Shown: positions 14,597 to 22,565 of the stretch, one piece after another
Numbering within the stretch: position 1 is the stretch's first letter
Layout: each line of letters begins with the position of its first letter
NCBI RefSeq assembly: GCF_001552435.1
Contig: NZ_BCRE01000006.1
Span: forward strand, 1-39,758
Direction of reading: 5' to 3'
DNA from: Kribbia dieselivorans NBRC 106261
GTDB lineage: Bacteria; Actinomycetota; Actinomycetes; Actinomycetales; Dermatophilaceae
Length of the DNA: 39,758 nucleotides
The notes under the pieces: model-generated
The model's database searches: none
Told to the model about the DNA's origin: nothing
The model's input: only the letters and a program-made list of their open reading frames with translations
Position numbers and translations under genes: made by a program

Positions 14597-16858
14597 ATGG
14601 TTGCTCTGGACACCCTCCTGCACGCGGCGGTGGCCGGGGTCGGTGGCACGGAGCGCCCCGGTCAGGTCGAGATGGCCCACGCCGTCGAGCGCGCCGTCGA
14701 CACCTCGACCCACCTGCTCGTTCAGGCCGGTACCGGCACGGGCAAGTCGCTGGCCTACCTCGTGCCGGCCATCGCGCACGCGCTGGAGACCCGCAAGCCC
14801 GCGGTCGTCGCGACGGCGACCTTGGCGCTGCAGTCGCAGATCGTTGACCGCGATATGCCCCGCATCGCCGGAGCGCTGCACCCGGTCATGGGTCGGCGTC
14901 CCACTTACGCGATCGTCAAGGGCCGGCGCAACTACGTTTGCCTCAACCGGTTGGAGGGCGGGTTCCCCGACGAGGAGGAGGACTCGCTCCTGGGCGTCGG
15001 GCAGGTCGATCGAGGTGCCTCGCGACTCGGGGAGGAGGTCACTCGGCTCCGTGCATGGGCCGACGAGACCACCTCGGGTGACCGCGACGAACTCGTGCCC
15101 GGCGTCTCGGAGCGCGCGTGGCGCCAGGTCTCGGTCAGCGCCGCCGAATGCCTGGGCGCGCGCTGCCCGCTGGTGGGCGAATGCTTCGTCGAACGGGCCA
15201 GGGAGGCGGCGCGTGACGTTGACGTCATCGTCACCAACCACTCCTTCATGGCCATCGACGCCTTCGGCGGGCGACAACTGCTGCCCGAACACGACCTGCT
15301 CATCGTCGACGAGGCCCACGAACTCGTCGACCGCGTCACCGCCACGACCACGGCCGAACTGTCGGCCGGCATGATCGCGTCGGCGGCCAAGCGCGCCCGC
15401 AAGCTCTCCGAGGACAGCGATGCCCTCGACGATGCCGCTGACCTGTTCGGCGCAACCCTGTCCGAATTGCCGGAGGGGCGTTTGGCCCGGGGGGTGCCCG
15501 ATGCGCTGGCGATGGCGTTGGCGCGGGTGCGGGACATCAGCCGCTCGATCCAGGGCGATCTCAAACCGGAGAAGGGCGAGGCCGCCGACGGGGGCACCCA
15601 GGTCGCGCGGGCCGCCATCGACGAGATCTTCGACACCTCCGATCGGATTCTCGAGGCACGGCAACTCGACGTTTCCTGGATCACCCACGACGAGCGGCGC
15701 GGATCGGTGCTGCGGGTGGCACCGATGAGTGTGTCCGACCTGATGCGCGAGACGATCTTCGAGGAGCGCACTGTGGTGTTGACCTCGGCCACACTCGAAT
15801 TGGGTGGCACCTTCGACCCCATCGCCGGAACGATGGGGCTGCGCGGCGATCAGGCCCCGGAGTGGACTGGCCTCGACGTCGGCAGCCCCTTCGACTACCC
15901 GAAGCAGGGCATCGCCTACGTGGCGGCGCACCTGACCGCCCCGGGCCGCGAACGTGACTCCGCCGCCGTGCACGACGAGATCGAGGCGCTCGTGCGGGCG
16001 GCCGGGGGGCGCACGCTCGGGTTGTTCTCGTCGACCCGGGCGGCTCGGGAGGCTGCCGAGGAGATGCGCGAGCGGTTCGCGAGCGACCCGGCGGGGGAGC
16101 GGATCGAGGTGCTGTGCCAGGGCGATGACCAGATCAGCACGCTCGTGCGTCAGTTCGCCCGCGAGCCGCAGACCTGCCTGTTCGGGACGATGACGCTGTG
16201 GCAGGGCGTCGACGTGCCCGGTTCGTCGTGCCAACTCGTCATCATGGATCGCATCCCGTTCCCGCGCCCCGACGATCCGCTCGCCTCGGCCCGTACCGAG
16301 GCGGTGAAGCGGATGGGCGGAAACGGGTTCATGGCCGTGTCGGCCACCCACGCCGCGCTGAAGCTGGCCCAGGGCGCCGGGCGTCTCGTGCGTCGCTCCG
16401 ACGACCGCGGGGTCGTGGCGTTCCTCGATTCGCGCATGGTGTCGGCGCGGTATGCCGGGTTCCTCCAGCGCTCCATACCGCCGTTCTGGGCGACGATCGA
16501 CCGCGAGCTCGTGTTGGGGGCGCTGCACAGGCTCGACGAGAACGCGCCGCCGCCGTTGGACGTCGCCGACCCGGCGGCGCGCACCCTGACCGGGACGGTC
16601 GCGCCGCACCCCCTGCCGGGGGAGCCCGCCGGAGTCGGGGAGGGGACGCCCGTCGCCGAGCCGCCCGCGCCACCGGTGGCCGACAGCCCGCGCACCGCCG
16701 TGACCCAGGGGCTCGCGTGGACCGAACAGGACGACGAGGAACTGCGCGACGGCCTCGACCTGGGCTTGTCGGTGGCCGAACTCGCAGAGTCGATGGAACG
16801 GCCGGCCGAGGTCATCGAACAACGACTGGCCGGTCTCGGCCTGAGCGTGACGGAGTAG
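14597..16858 (+). CDS. DinG-family Fe-S DNA helicase (XPD-like)
   Basis: 753 residues. Superfamily 2 XPD/DinG motifs: Walker A AGTGTGKS (44-51), four cysteines placed as an iron-sulfur ligand set (Cys115, Cys185, Cys190, Cys196), the DEAH box (238-241) and motif VI QGAGRLVRR. The enzyme should unwind DNA 5' to 3' with ATP and a [4Fe-4S] cluster, acting in replication or repair of unusual structures. The last 50 residues, after a Pro/Ala linker, form an acidic helical segment (TEQDDEELRDGLDLGLSVAELAESM) that looks like a small helix-turn-helix; its role is unknown. The start is fixed by TAGGCT 7 nt upstream. The SGNH gene begins 4 nt after the stop and is probably co-transcribed. Confidence 0.9.
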   Translation: MVALDTLLHAAVAGVGGTERPGQVEMAHAVERAVDTSTHLLVQAGTGTGKSLAYLVPAIAHALETRKPAVVATATLALQSQIVDRDMPRIAGALHPVMGRRPTYAIVKGRRNYVCLNRLEGGFPDEEEDSLLGVGQVDRGASRLGEEVTRLRAWADETTSGDRDELVPGVSERAWRQVSVSAAECLGARCPLVGECFVERAREAARDVDVIVTNHSFMAIDAFGGRQLLPEHDLLIVDEAHELVDRVTATTTAELSAGMIASAAKRARKLSEDSDALDDAADLFGATLSELPEGRLARGVPDALAMALARVRDISRSIQGDLKPEKGEAADGGTQVARAAIDEIFDTSDRILEARQLDVSWITHDERRGSVLRVAPMSVSDLMRETIFEERTVVLTSATLELGGTFDPIAGTMGLRGDQAPEWTGLDVGSPFDYPKQGIAYVAAHLTAPGRERDSAAVHDEIEALVRAAGGRTLGLFSSTRAAREAAEEMRERFASDPAGERIEVLCQGDDQISTLVRQFAREPQTCLFGTMTLWQGVDVPGSSCQLVIMDRIPFPRPDDPLASARTEAVKRMGGNGFMAVSATHAALKLAQGAGRLVRRSDDRGVVAFLDSRMVSARYAGFLQRSIPPFWATIDRELVLGALHRLDENAPPPLDVADPAARTLTGTVAPHPLPGEPAGVGEGTPVAEPPAPPVADSPRTAVTQGLAWTEQDDEELRDGLDLGLSVAELAESMERPAEVIEQRLAGLGLSVTE

Positions 16859-16861
16859 CGC

Positions 16862-17626
16862 GTGGACACCCCGGCGTTGCAACGCAAGATCGTCGAGGCG
16901 CTGGGCATGGTGCCGGTGCGCTGCCCCGATCCGGTGGGGCCCACCTCGGGGGTGGCGTCGGCGGCGGGGCCGCTGAACGGCGACACGTCGGCTCCGCCCC
17001 TGCGCCTGGCGGTGCTCGGCGACTCGACGGTCATGGGGGTCGGGACGCCGTCGACCCCGGAGGGGCTGGCGGGAGAGCTGGCGACGGCCTTGGCCGAGGT
17101 CAGTGGCCGGCCGGTGCAGTGGCGCGCGACGTTCTTCGCCGGCGCGACGATGCGGCACGTCGCCACCGATCTCGTTCCCGGGTTGAGCGAGGCCCGCGAA
17201 CCGCACGTCATCGTCGTCAGTGCCGGGGTGAACGACCTCATCCGACTGCATCGCCGCTCGACGTTCCGGCAGGATCTGCAGTTGCTGCTCGATTCCGCGC
17301 GGGCGTCGCTGCCGCGCTCCGTGGTGGTCTTCGGAGGCATGCCGCCGACCCATCTGGCCCCCGCGCTGCCCGTCGTGCTGGCGCGGTTCGTCGGGCACCG
17401 TGCTCGTCTCTTCGACCTCGAGACGATGGCCATGACCGGGCAGCGGCACGTGGCGTTCCTGCCGTTGCGTGCGCTTGAGTTCGGGCCCGAGTGCTTCGCC
17501 GAGGACGGGTTTCACCCCAACGAACACGGATATCGGCTGTGGGCCCGTCACGTGGCCCCGACCGTCTACGCCGCCCTGGCCGTGAGCGCCGCGTCGGGGG
17601 ACTGGGACCCCGACCTCATCACCTGA
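16862..17626 (+). CDS. SGNH/GDSL-type hydrolase
   Basis: 254 residues from GTG. The SGNH blocks are in order: GDS (53-55, nucleophile Ser55), Gly93 or Gly94 in FFAGAT as the likely oxyanion Gly, GVND (122-125) and DGFH (215-218, catalytic Asp and His). The family hydrolyses esters of lipids or acylated sugars. No signal peptide or membrane segment is visible, so the protein is probably cytoplasmic, although a short Ala/Gly-rich stretch follows the N-terminal helix. The GTG lies 3 nt after the dinG-like stop. The next gene, holA, has its own probable promoter 23 nt downstream of the stop. The substrate is unknown. Confidence 0.83.
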   Translation: MDTPALQRKIVEALGMVPVRCPDPVGPTSGVASAAGPLNGDTSAPPLRLAVLGDSTVMGVGTPSTPEGLAGELATALAEVSGRPVQWRATFFAGATMRHVATDLVPGLSEAREPHVIVVSAGVNDLIRLHRRSTFRQDLQLLLDSARASLPRSVVVFGGMPPTHLAPALPVVLARFVGHRARLFDLETMAMTGQRHVAFLPLRALEFGPECFAEDGFHPNEHGYRLWARHVAPTVYAALAVSAASGDWDPDLIT

Positions 17627-17649
17627 CGAGCGCTGTCGGCGGCGGCCTC

Positions 17650-17655
17650 TATCGT
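17650..17655 (+). promoter_or_regulatory. -10 element of leaderless holA mRNA
   Basis: TATCGT, 7 nt before the GTG at 17663. This spacing favours that GTG over the in-frame GTGs at 17654 and 17657, which lie inside or directly after the hexamer. Confidence 0.5.
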
Positions 17656-17662
17656 GGTGCGC

Positions 17663-18685
17663 GTGACCAACCCCGACGAGACCGCCACCATCGACGTGCC
17701 CCGGCAGGTGCCGCCGCTGGTGCTCATCGCCGGCCCCGAGGCCGTGCTCGCCGAGCGTGCGCTCGCCCAGGTGATCGCCGACGTCAAGGTGTCCTCACCC
17801 GAGGTCGAGGTGCTGCACCAGTACACCGAGTCGTACGAGCCGGGCGCGATCGCCGTGGCGACGAGCCCCTCGCTGTTCGGGGAGGAGACGCTGCTCGTCG
17901 TCCATGACCTCGACGAGGCGCCGGAGGCGATGCAGACCGATCTGCTCGAGTATCTCGGCGCACCGGAGCCGGACGTCACCCTCGTGGTCATGCACAAGTC
18001 CGGCAACCGTGGCAAGAAGGTGCTCGACACCCTCAAGAAGGGCAAGGCGCTGCGCCTCGGGGCTCCGGCGATGAAGAGCGATCGCGACAAGACCGACTTC
18101 GCCACGAACGAGTTCCGCCGGCTGCGGCGCAAGGCGACAGCGGGTGCGGTGGCCGCCTTGGTCCAGGCCGTGGGGAAGGATCCGCGGGAACTCGCCTCGG
18201 CCTGTCAGCAACTCGTCGATGACACCACCGGCGTCATCGACGATGAGGTCGTCATGCGGTACCACGGCGGCAAGGTCGAGGCCACGGGCTTCCAGGTGGC
18301 CGAGGCGGCGATCGCCGGGCAGGCGGACGAGGCGCTGCGACTGTGGCGACACGCGGCCGCTCTCGGGGAGTCGCCCGTGCCGATCCTGGCAGTGCTCGCG
18401 CTGCAGCTGCGGCAGCTGGCCAAGGTGGGCGCCGCGGGGCGGGGCCGGAGCGCCGATGTGGCCCGGGCGTTGAAGATGGCGCCGTGGCAGGTCGACAAGG
18501 CCCGTCGGGCGCTGCAGGGCTGGGACGGTGGCGGTATCGGGCGCAGCATCCAGGCCGTAGCCCAAGCCGACTTCGAGGTCAAGGGAGGCGGCCTGGGCGC
18601 GGGTGGCCGTCGCGAACCGGCCTATGTGTTGGAGCGGTGCATCCTCGAGATCGTCGCGGAACGCGAATCCGCCGGTCGCCGCTGA
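17663..18685 (+). CDS. holA: DNA polymerase III delta subunit
   Basis: 340 residues from the GTG at 17663; an earlier in-frame GTG at 17654 would add three residues but overlaps the -10 box. The protein follows the HolA pattern: LVLIAGPEAVLAERALAQVI at the start, DVTLVVMHKSGNRGKKVLDTLKK in the middle, GKDPRELASACQQLVDD, and a C-terminal clamp-loader collar domain (ILAVLALQLRQLAK). It opens the beta sliding clamp for loading onto DNA. The Walker A motif is absent, as expected for delta. The order holA-(yceI)-rpsT-lepA is conserved in actinobacteria. A 14-bp inverted repeat spans its stop codon and may serve as a terminator for both this gene and the convergent yceI. Confidence 0.92.
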   Translation: MTNPDETATIDVPRQVPPLVLIAGPEAVLAERALAQVIADVKVSSPEVEVLHQYTESYEPGAIAVATSPSLFGEETLLVVHDLDEAPEAMQTDLLEYLGAPEPDVTLVVMHKSGNRGKKVLDTLKKGKALRLGAPAMKSDRDKTDFATNEFRRLRRKATAGAVAALVQAVGKDPRELASACQQLVDDTTGVIDDEVVMRYHGGKVEATGFQVAEAAIAGQADEALRLWRHAAALGESPVPILAVLALQLRQLAKVGAAGRGRSADVARALKMAPWQVDKARRALQGWDGGGIGRSIQAVAQADFEVKGGGLGAGGRREPAYVLERCILEIVAERESAGRR

Positions 18686-18705
18686 CGGCTTCCGGCGGAT
18701 TCGCG
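18662..18705. terminator. Bidirectional terminator between holA and yceI
   Basis: Perfect 14-bp arms, CGCGAATCCGCCGG (18662-18675) and its complement (18692-18705), around a 16-nt loop that contains the holA stop codon. It separates convergent genes. There is no T-tract, as is common for high-GC terminators. Confidence 0.6.
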
Positions 18706-18724
18706 GACGTGGTGGCGGGATGGA

Positions 18725-19300
18725 TCAGCCGTTCTGCTGCTGGCCTTCGTCGGCGCGCTTGACGGCGGAGATCTCGAACTCCAGCGAGATCTTCTCGGAG
18801 ACGAGCAGGCCGCCGGCGTCCAGCGGCTGGTTCCACTCGAGGCCGAAGTCGCGGCGGTTGACTCGGCGGGCGCCCTCGAAGCCGGCGCGCAGGTTGCCGA
18901 AGGCATCCTTTTGGACGCCGATGAGTTCGAGGGGGATCGAGATCTGACGGGTGACGTCGCGGATCGTCAGGTCGCCCTGCACGAGGTAGGCGTTGTCCCC
19001 GACCTCCTCGATCTGCGTGGACGTGAAGGTGATGTCCGGCCAGCGCTCGACCTCGAAGAAGTCGGCGCTGCGGAGGTGGTCGTCACGCTGCTGGTTGCGC
19101 GTGTCGACACTGGCGACCTTGAGGGTGACCTGCGCGGTCGAGTTGGACATCTCGTCGAGGTCGGCGTGGAAACTGCCGGAGATGTCGTTGAACGACCCTC
19201 GCACCGTGGTGACCATGGCGTGTCGGGCGGAGAACCCAATCCGCGTGTGCGTCGGGTCCAGGTCCCAGTCGCCGTTCAGTTCCGTTCCATCGGTGTTCAT
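18725..19300 (-). CDS. YceI family lipid-binding-like protein
   Basis: 191 residues of the YceI lipocalin-like barrel. Diagnostic segments are WDLDPTHTRIGFSARHAMVTTVRGSF at the N-terminus, SVDTRNQQRDDHLRSADFF, and FEGARRVNRRDFGLEWN in the C-terminal half. Characterised members bind polyisoprenoids. There is no signal peptide, unlike the E. coli periplasmic protein, so it is probably cytoplasmic, as is common in actinobacteria. TAAGGT lies 6 nt before the ATG, so the transcript may be leaderless or nearly so; AGGA also lies close to the start. It is convergent with holA. The substrate and role are unknown. Confidence 0.87.
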   Translation of the reverse strand: MNTDGTELNGDWDLDPTHTRIGFSARHAMVTTVRGSFNDISGSFHADLDEMSNSTAQVTLKVASVDTRNQQRDDHLRSADFFEVERWPDITFTSTQIEEVGDNAYLVQGDLTIRDVTRQISIPLELIGVQKDAFGNLRAGFEGARRVNRRDFGLEWNQPLDAGGLLVSEKISLEFEISAVKRADEGQQQNG

Positions 19301-19437
19301 CGTCCTACCTTATGGGTCGGGGTGTACTTTTCGGCCGATCCTTGCACGCCGAGCCGGTCGGACCGGCCGTCCCACCGCCACGACTCGGCGATGGAGACCG
19401 AAACTTGACGTTTCAAGCGGTCGCGGCGGTCACGGGT

Positions 19438-19466
19438 TTGTCGCCGCGCGGCCACGCTGATAGATT
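19438..19466 (+). promoter_or_regulatory. Promoter of rpsT
   Basis: TTGTCG (19438-19443), a 17-nt spacer and TAGATT (19461-19466) form a good sigma-70-type promoter. Transcription would start about 19473, giving a leader of roughly 130 nt. A second TTGACG at 19405-19410 is not followed by a -10 at the proper distance. Confidence 0.6.
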
Positions 19467-19473
19467 GACCCCT

Positions 19474-19504
19474 TGCGTGCGCGCTCAGGTCGTGCGCGCA
19501 TGCA
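19474..19504 (+). promoter_or_regulatory. Stem-loop at the 5' end of the rpsT leader
   Basis: TGCGTGCGCGC (19474-19484) pairs with GCGCGCATGCA (19494-19504), with one G-U pair around a 9-nt loop, right after the predicted transcription start. Ribosomal protein leaders often carry autoregulatory structure, but any role for S20 binding here is inference. Confidence 0.4.
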
Positions 19505-19606
19505 GGCACCACCCAGAGCACCTCTCCCACGGTATCCCCACGCCGGTCCCGAGGTTGCTCTGCCGCCCTCAACGGCAACCATTCGACCAACCGAGAAAGA
19601 ACACCT

Positions 19607-19867
19607 GTGGCAAACATCAAGTCCCAGATCAAGCGCATCAAGACCAACCAGGTCCGCACCGAGCGCAACCGCGCGTACAAGAGCGAGCTGCGCACGTGGA
19701 TCCGCAAGGTCCGCGAGAACGTGGCCGCCGGCAACACCGAAGGTGCGCAGGAGGCCCTCAAGACCGCCTCGAAGAAGCTCGACAAGGCTGTCACCAAGGG
19801 CGTCATCCACCGCAACCAGGCGGCGAACAAGAAGTCGTCCCTGGCCAAGCTGGTCAACAAGGCCTGA
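19607..19867 (+). CDS. rpsT: 30S ribosomal protein S20
   Basis: 86 residues, the normal length for bS20. The basic N-terminal helix [21 protein letters not shown], the middle [21 protein letters not shown] and the end [12 protein letters not shown] match the family closely. It binds 16S rRNA and assembles early into the small subunit. GTG is used as the start, with a weak GAGAAAGA upstream. It has its own promoter (19438-19466), a roughly 130-nt structured leader and a strong terminator 20 nt after the stop, so it is a monocistronic unit. Its neighbours holA upstream and lepA downstream are the usual actinobacterial ones. Confidence 0.96.
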   Translation: MANIKSQIKRIKTNQVRTERNRAYKSELRTWIRKVRENVAAGNTEGAQEALKTASKKLDKAVTKGVIHRNQAANKKSSLAKLVNKA

Positions 19868-19887
19868 TTGCAGGTCTGATCGCGTCT

Positions 19888-19927
19888 CGAAAGGCGCGCC
19901 ACCCCGACCGGGGTGGCGCGCCTTTCG
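19888..19927 (+). terminator. rpsT intrinsic terminator
   Basis: Perfect 18-bp GC-rich stem (19888-19905 and 19910-19927) with the tetraloop GACC. The arm contains AAGGCGCGCCACCCC, and the 3' arm ends in CCTTTCG. It begins 20 nt after the rpsT stop. Confidence 0.85.
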
Positions 19928-19942
19928 CGTCCCAGCCGCCCC

Positions 19943-20009
19943 TTCGCCGAGGGAACAATGGTGGCGACCTAACCCGCCGTTAGGTCGCCACCATTGTTCC
20001 CTCGGCGAA
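19943..20009. repeat. Family C perfect 31-bp palindrome
   Basis: Arms 19943-19973 and 19979-20009 are perfect complements over 31 nt around the loop CCGCC. The arm begins TTCGCCGAGGGAACAATGG. It lies between convergent rpsT and the PemK-like gene (stop at 20027), right after the rpsT terminator. It is therefore not needed to end rpsT, although it could terminate the opposite gene. Confidence 0.9.
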
Positions 20010-20026
20010 TGTCTTGGGGGATCGGG

Positions 20027-20602
20027 TCACCCCTGCCGATTCTCGCGCAGGGTGTCGGCGACCTCCCCGAAGCGCTTCTTGTCGAGAATCGCTCCGTCGC
20101 GACGGATCGCCGCTGGGTCCACGCGGATGATCCGGTGCACCCCGACCTCGCTCTCGCGGCCGCGGCGATCCCACGCCCCAGTGCCGATGTCGACCCAATA
20201 GCGGCCTTCCGATGCCTCCTGGTGGGCGTCGAGGTCGTGGTCCTTGCTGGTCAGTTGCAGCGCGAGCAGCCACGGGCCGTCCCGACCGATGAGCAGGACC
20301 GGGCGGTCCTTGCCGCGCTTGTGGTCCTCCTGGAACGGCACCCACGTCCAGACGATCTCGCCGGGGTCCGGCTTGCCGTCGGCCGAGCCCTCCCACACGA
20401 TCTCCGGCATGCCCTCGAAGTCGCCGGGGTAGGGCCGCCGGGTCGGCTCGCTGCCGCCGACTGCGGTGCGCCGCGCCTCGTTTCGGGCCCGCTGATCGGC
20501 CCGGCGCTTCGCGCGCTGGGTGCTCGGTGTCGCCTGGACCGTGTCCGCGGCCACCTTGAGCGACTCGCGGACCAGGCGCTTCACGGCTCCGGAGAGGTTC
20601 AT
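20027..20602 (-). CDS. PemK/MazF-fold protein, no antitoxin partner
   Basis: 191 residues from ATG at 20602. Residues 1-60 are basic and helical, rich in Arg, Ala and Lys (RAKRRADQRARNEARR). The C-terminal 110 residues match the MazF/PemK barrel: GEIVWTWVPF (81-90) and KDRPVLLIG (98-106), then VDIGTGAWDRRGRESEV. The family includes sequence-specific mRNA endonucleases of toxin-antitoxin pairs. No small antitoxin gene lies beside it, and the location between rpsT and lepA appears conserved in related genomes (from memory), so a housekeeping or decayed toxin role is as likely as active toxicity. The start is set by TACGCT 7 nt upstream (20610-20615, minus strand), indicating a leaderless mRNA. 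It is divergent from lepA. Confidence 0.8.
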   Translation of the reverse strand: MNLSGAVKRLVRESLKVAADTVQATPSTQRAKRRADQRARNEARRTAVGGSEPTRRPYPGDFEGMPEIVWEGSADGKPDPGEIVWTWVPFQEDHKRGKDRPVLLIGRDGPWLLALQLTSKDHDLDAHQEASEGRYWVDIGTGAWDRRGRESEVGVHRIIRVDPAAIRRDGAILDKKRFGEVADTLRENRQG

Positions 20603-20609
20603 GCCCGGC

Positions 20610-20615
20610 AGCGTA
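20610..20615 (-). promoter_or_regulatory. -10 element of the PemK-like gene
   Basis: TACGCT on the minus strand, exactly 7 nt before the ATG at 20602. It belongs to the leaderless pattern of the window. Confidence 0.5.
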
Positions 20616-20656
20616 CGTGGTGCACCCGTTCCCGGCCCGACGTGGGAGGATGTCTC

Positions 20657-20672
20657 GATGCCATCTGGCATC
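20657..20672. promoter_or_regulatory. Inverted repeat between lepA and the PemK-like gene
   Basis: Perfect 7-bp dyad GATGCCA-TC-TGGCATC in the divergent intergenic region. Its symmetry and position suit a protein-binding site that could act on either promoter, but no regulator is identified. Confidence 0.3.
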
Positions 20673-20708
20673 CCCTGTCCCCACTGCGTATGAGGTCGTT
20701 CTCCCACC

Positions 20709-22562
20709 GTGTCACCGATGGCCCGCACCGCGCTCCAGCCGAACGCGACCCCGCCCGAGCTGATCCGCAACTTCTGCATCATTGCCCACATCGACCACGG
20801 CAAGTCGACGTTGGCCGATCGCATGCTCCAGCAGACCGGGGTCGTCGACGCGCGGCAGATGCGAGCCCAGTACCTCGACCGCATGGACATCGAGCGGGAG
20901 CGCGGTATCACCATCAAGTCGCAGGCCGTCCGGATGCCGTGGGAGGTCGACGGTCAGACGTACTGCCTCAACATGATCGACACTCCTGGGCACGTCGACT
21001 TCACCTACGAGGTCTCCCGTTCGTTGGCGGCGTGTGAAGGCGCGATCCTCCTCGTCGACGCCGCGCAGGGCATTGAGGCCCAGACCCTGGCCAACCTGTA
21101 CCTGGCCATGGAGAACGACCTGACGATCATCCCGGTGCTGAACAAGATCGACCTGCCGGCCGCCAACCCCGAGAAGTACGCGGCCGAACTCGCCGGTCTG
21201 ATCGGTGTCGACCCGAGCGAGGTGCTGCGCGTGTCGGGCAAGACCGGCGCCGGCGTCGAGGACCTGCTCGACCAGATCGTCGGCCAGTTGCCGCCCCCCG
21301 TGGGCGACGCCGACGCGCCGAGCCGAGCGATGATCTTCGACTCGGTCTACGACAACTACCGCGGCGTGGTCACCTACGTGCGAGTCGTCGATGGCAATCT
21401 CAACCCGCGCGAGCGCATCTCCATGATGTCGACGAAGGCCACGCACGAGCTCCTCGAGATCGGCGTGATCTCCCCGGAGATGGTGCCCTCCCAAGGGCTG
21501 GGGGTCGGCGAGGTCGGCTACCTCATCACCGGTGTGAAGGACGTGCGCCAGTCGAAGGTCGGTGACACGGTCACCAACGAGCGACACCCGGCCAGCGAGG
21601 CGATCGGCGGCTACCGTGACCCCAAGCCGATGGTGTTCTCGGGGCTCTACCCGATCGACGGCTCCGACTACCCGGCCCTGCGTGACGCGCTCGACAAGCT
21701 CAAGCTCAACGACGCCGCGCTCGTCTACGAGCCCGAGACGTCCGCCGCGCTCGGTTTCGGCTTCCGATGCGGCTTCCTCGGGCTGCTGCACCTCGAGATC
21801 GTCCGCGAACGCCTCGAGCGCGAGTTCAACCTCGACCTCATCTCCACCCAACCCAACGTCGTCTACCACGTGACGATGGACGACGGCACCGAGGTCGAGG
21901 TGACCAACCCCAGCGAGTTCCCCTTCGGCAAAGTCGCCGAGGTGCGTGAACCGGTGGTCAAGGCGACGATCCTCGCGCCGAGCGAGTTCATCGGCGCGAT
22001 CATGGAGCTCTGCCAGAGCAAGCGCGGGCAGCTCGGCGGCATGGACTACCTCTCCGAGGACCGCGTCGAGATGCGGTACACGCTGCCGCTGGCCGAGATC
22101 GTCTTCGACTTCTTTGACCAACTGAAGTCCCGCACCCGCGGGTACGCCTCGCTCGACTACCAGGAGGCCGGCGAGCAGGTGGCCGACCTCGTGCGCGTCG
22201 ATATCCTGCTCCAGGGCGAACAGGTCGACGCGTTCTCCTCGATCGTCCACAAGGACAAGGCCTACGCGTACGGCGTGATGATGGCCGGCAAGCTCAAGGA
22301 CCTCATCCCGCGCCAGCAGTTCGAGGTACCGATCCAGGCCGCCATCGGCAGCCGGGTCATCGCCCGCGAGAACATCCGCGCCATCCGCAAGGACGTGCTC
22401 GCCAAATGCTACGGCGGTGACATCTCCCGCAAGCGCAAGCTCCTCGAGAAGCAGAAGGAGGGCAAGAAGCGCATGAAGATGGTCGGCCGGGTCGAGGTGC
22501 CCCAGGAGGCGTTCATCGCCGCTCTGTCCTCCGACGACAGCGCCCCCAAGGACAAGAAGTAG
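20709..22562 (+). CDS. lepA: Elongation factor 4 (LepA) GTPase
   Basis: 617 residues from GTG at 20709; ATG at 20718 is an equally possible start, and no ribosome-binding site separates them. GTPase motifs: AHIDHGKST, the switch-II DTPGH and NKID. The order is G domain, domain II, the EF-G-like III and V domains, and the LepA-specific C-terminal domain ([24 protein letters not shown]). The C-terminus ends DSAPKDKK. It acts on the ribosome, remodelling or back-translocating stalled elongation complexes, and also in assembly. The stop is only 3 nt from the convergent phosphatase stop. It is part of the conserved rpsT-lepA-hemW neighbourhood. Confidence 0.95.
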   Translation: MSPMARTALQPNATPPELIRNFCIIAHIDHGKSTLADRMLQQTGVVDARQMRAQYLDRMDIERERGITIKSQAVRMPWEVDGQTYCLNMIDTPGHVDFTYEVSRSLAACEGAILLVDAAQGIEAQTLANLYLAMENDLTIIPVLNKIDLPAANPEKYAAELAGLIGVDPSEVLRVSGKTGAGVEDLLDQIVGQLPPPVGDADAPSRAMIFDSVYDNYRGVVTYVRVVDGNLNPRERISMMSTKATHELLEIGVISPEMVPSQGLGVGEVGYLITGVKDVRQSKVGDTVTNERHPASEAIGGYRDPKPMVFSGLYPIDGSDYPALRDALDKLKLNDAALVYEPETSAALGFGFRCGFLGLLHLEIVRERLEREFNLDLISTQPNVVYHVTMDDGTEVEVTNPSEFPFGKVAEVREPVVKATILAPSEFIGAIMELCQSKRGQLGGMDYLSEDRVEMRYTLPLAEIVFDFFDQLKSRTRGYASLDYQEAGEQVADLVRVDILLQGEQVDAFSSIVHKDKAYAYGVMMAGKLKDLIPRQQFEVPIQAAIGSRVIARENIRAIRKDVLAKCYGGDISRKRKLLEKQKEGKKRMKMVGRVEVPQEAFIAALSSDDSAPKDKK

Positions 22563-22565
22563 CGA

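Noticed and set aside
14534-17551. A 1005-codon open frame on the minus strand opposite the dinG-like and SGNH genes
   Set aside because: Low-complexity Arg/Gly/His/Pro composition, no recognisable domain, fully antisense to two genes with intact motifs; typical of high-GC shadow frames.
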